Assembly (NCBI GenBank): GCA_027306955.1
Contig: DAHUXX010000242.1
Span: forward strand, 1-7,666
Source of the DNA: Acetobacteraceae bacterium
GTDB lineage: Bacteria > Pseudomonadota > Alphaproteobacteria > Acetobacterales > Acetobacteraceae
Direction: 5' to 3'
DNA length: 7,666 nucleotides
Shown: positions 6,529-7,666 of the stretch, one piece after another
Numbering within the stretch: the stretch's first letter is position 1
How the letters are laid out: the number at the start of each line of letters is the position of its first letter
Translations under genes and position numbers: made by a program
The notes under the pieces: generated by a model
Told to the model about the DNA's origin: nothing
The model's database searches: none
Seen by the model: only the letters and a program-made list of their open reading frames with translations

Positions 6529-7353
6529 ATGTCCGAGAAGCCCGCCCGCCCTGTCCTCATCACCGGCGCCTCGGGCGCGCTCGGCCGCCAGGTTTCGGCA
6601 GCATTGGGCGCGCGCGGCTGGGACCTGGTGCTGACCGACATCGTGGATTTCCCGGACAAGGTGCCGGCGACCGCGCGCTTCGTCCACGCCGATCTCGGCG
6701 ATGGCGTCGCCGTCCTGCGCCTCGCGGAGGGTTGCGGCACCATCCTGCATTTCGGCGGCATTTCCACCGAGCATCCGTTCGAGACCGTGCTCGGCCCCAA
6801 CATCCGCGGCGTCTACCACATCTACGAGGCGGCGCGGCGGGAGAAGGCGCGCGTGCTTTTCGCCTCCTCCAACCACGCGATCGGCTTCCACGAGCGCGGC
6901 GAGGTGCTGGACGCGGACTGCCAGCTTATGCCGGACACATATTACGGGCTCTCGAAGGCCTATGGCGAGCTGATGGGGCGGCTCTACTGGTTCAAGCACG
7001 GCGTCGAGAACGTCAACGTGCGCATCGGTTCGTCTTTCCCGGAGCCGAAGAACGCCCGCATGCTCTCCACCTGGCTCGCCTACAGCGACCTCGTCGAGCT
7101 CTGCGTCCGCGCGACATTGGCGGAGAAGACCGGCACCTGCGTCATCTGGGGCGCGTCTGCCAACACCCGCACGTTCTGGCGCAGCGACGCGCGCGCCGCC
7201 CTCGGCTGGCTGCCGCGCGAAAGCTCGGACAGCTTCGCCGCCCAGGTCGGCGGCATCGTCAGCGACGATCCGGTGGAGGAGCGCTACCAGGGCGGCGGCT
7301 ATTGCTCGTTTGACTACACGCGCAAGGAGATGGCACCCAGGGACATCTTCTGA
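6529..7353 (+). CDS. udh: Uronate dehydrogenase (NAD-dependent, extended SDR family)
   Basis: A 274-residue SDR enzyme that would oxidise D-galacturonate or D-glucuronate to the aldarolactone with NAD+ (EC 1.1.1.203), the first step of oxidative uronate catabolism in the cytoplasm. Visible are TGASGALG (12-19), Asp37 after the second strand (NAD+ preference), HFGGIS (74-79), FASSNHAIGF (111-120), the Tyr139/Lys143 pair in YYGLSK, VRIGSSFPEP (164-173), NARMLSTW (175-182) and VIWGASAN (205-212). Aligned from memory with Agrobacterium tumefaciens Udh, Ser79, Asn115, Ser168 and Arg177 match substrate-contact positions, the arginine being the one that holds the carboxylate. Length is close to the known enzymes (about 265). 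Epimerase-like extended SDRs are easily confused, but these motifs are specific. Its stop overlaps the next gene in TGATG, so the two form an operon. Confidence 0.85.
   Translation: MSEKPARPVLITGASGALGRQVSAALGARGWDLVLTDIVDFPDKVPATARFVHADLGDGVAVLRLAEGCGTILHFGGISTEHPFETVLGPNIRGVYHIYEAARREKARVLFASSNHAIGFHERGEVLDADCQLMPDTYYGLSKAYGELMGRLYWFKHGVENVNVRIGSSFPEPKNARMLSTWLAYSDLVELCVRATLAEKTGTCVIWGASANTRTFWRSDARAALGWLPRESSDSFAAQVGGIVSDDPVEERYQGGGYCSFDYTRKEMAPRDIF
7339..7343 (+). promoter_or_regulatory. Ribosome binding site of the TPP enzyme inside the end of udh
   Basis: AGGGA sits nine bases before the ATG at 7353, inside the last codons of udh. It supports the TGATG-coupled start. Confidence 0.45.
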
Positions 7354-7666
7354 TGCCGCGCCGCACCACCGGCGAGGCGGTGGTCGAGGCGCTGCTCGCG
7401 CACGGCATCGCGACCCTCTACGCGCTGCCCGGCGTGCACAACGACCACCTGTTCGATGCCATCGCGCGCAGCGACGGGCGCATGCGCATCGTTCACACGC
7501 GCCACGAGCAGACCGCGGCGTACATGGCGCTCGGCGCGGCGCTCGCCACCGGCAAGCCACAGGCGTTCAGCGTCGTGCCAGGCCCCGGCCTGCTCAATGC
7601 CTCGGCGGCGCTGCTGAGTGCCCATGGCGCGGGCGCGCCGGTGCTGGCGCTGGTTGGCCAGGTGCC
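7353..7666 (+). CDS. Thiamine-diphosphate-dependent enzyme (acetolactate synthase-like), 3' end missing
   Basis: Only the first 104 codons lie in the window; the frame runs off the right edge without a stop. They form the start of the N-terminal PYR domain of the acetolactate synthase/benzoylformate decarboxylase superfamily: TGEAVVEALLAHGI (6-19), YALPGVHND (23-31), the cofactor-activating Glu52 in RHEQTAAYMALG, and PGPGLLNASAAL (76-87), which stands where many relatives have GPGATN. Full members are about 530-600 residues, so some 80% is missing, including the TPP/Mg-binding GDG motif. It could be a 2-keto-acid decarboxylase, a carboligase or a lyase; the visible part does not decide. The catalytic Glu argues against glyoxylate carboligase, which lacks it. 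The one-base TGATG overlap ties it to udh, so its substrate may lie in or near sugar-acid metabolism. Confidence 0.88.
   Translation, partial: MPRRTTGEAVVEALLAHGIATLYALPGVHNDHLFDAIARSDGRMRIVHTRHEQTAAYMALGAALATGKPQAFSVVPGPGLLNASAALLSAHGAGAPVLALVGQV

Noticed and set aside
6414..6803. A 130-residue N-terminal extension of the amidase
   Set aside because: It would overlap udh and its ribosome binding site, is low in complexity, and exceeds the family's usual length.
5181..7313. A 710-codon + strand open frame antisense to the amidase gene and out of frame over udh
   Set aside because: It is full of Arg, Ala, Gly and His, shows no family motif, and overlaps two genes with clear catalytic residues. 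It is the usual shadow of GC-rich coding DNA.
7353..7666. The TPP enzyme as glyoxylate carboligase working with a tartronate-semialdehyde reductase (the LtnD-like gene)
   Set aside because: Glyoxylate carboligase lacks the conserved cofactor-activating Glu, which is present here as Glu52, and the dehydrogenase carries LtnD-like rather than GarR/GlxR-like motifs.

Overview
The window is a densely packed, very GC-rich stretch of bacterial chromosome. Nearly every third codon position is G or C. Gene content and style suggest an alphaproteobacterium, possibly an Acetobacteraceae/Roseomonas-like organism, but that is an inference from composition and gene types; there is no rRNA or other marker here. 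I see no tRNA, rRNA, CRISPR, insertion sequence or phage gene, and no gap over 300 bases without a gene.

Left part (1-2843, + strand): the end of a surface-polysaccharide locus. A membrane-anchored nucleotide-sugar 4,6-dehydratase of the WbpM/PglF/CapD type, cut by the window edge, overlaps by 4 bases (ATGA) a PLP-dependent nucleotide-sugar aminotransferase of the DegT/DnrJ/EryC1/StrS family that looks most like WbpE. Together they would make an amino-deoxy UDP-sugar for O-antigen, capsule or exopolysaccharide.

Middle (2853-5079): a small DUF423 membrane protein on the - strand sits tail-to-tail with the aminotransferase (9-base gap) and head-to-head with a prolyl iminopeptidase gene (29 bases between start codons). 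The iminopeptidase gene overlaps by 4 bases (ATGA) a beta-hydroxyacid dehydrogenase closely resembling L-threonate dehydrogenase (LtnD).

Right part (5076-7666): an amidase-signature hydrolase on the - strand shares stop-codon bases with ltnD. A 115-base divergent promoter region separates it from a probable uronate dehydrogenase gene (udh) on the + strand. Its stop overlaps by one base (TGATG) the start of a thiamine-diphosphate (TPP) enzyme cut by the right edge. LtnD, Udh and perhaps the TPP enzyme point to use of sugar acids, but no kinase, aldolase, lactonase or transporter that would complete a pathway is visible.

The layout is three two-gene + strand units alternating with two single - strand genes, with almost no spacer DNA. 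Nothing here is clearly a new defence or mobile system. The items most worth checking are the C4/C3 mismatch between dehydratase and aminotransferase, the udh-TPP enzyme pair, and an LtnD apart from its usual partners.
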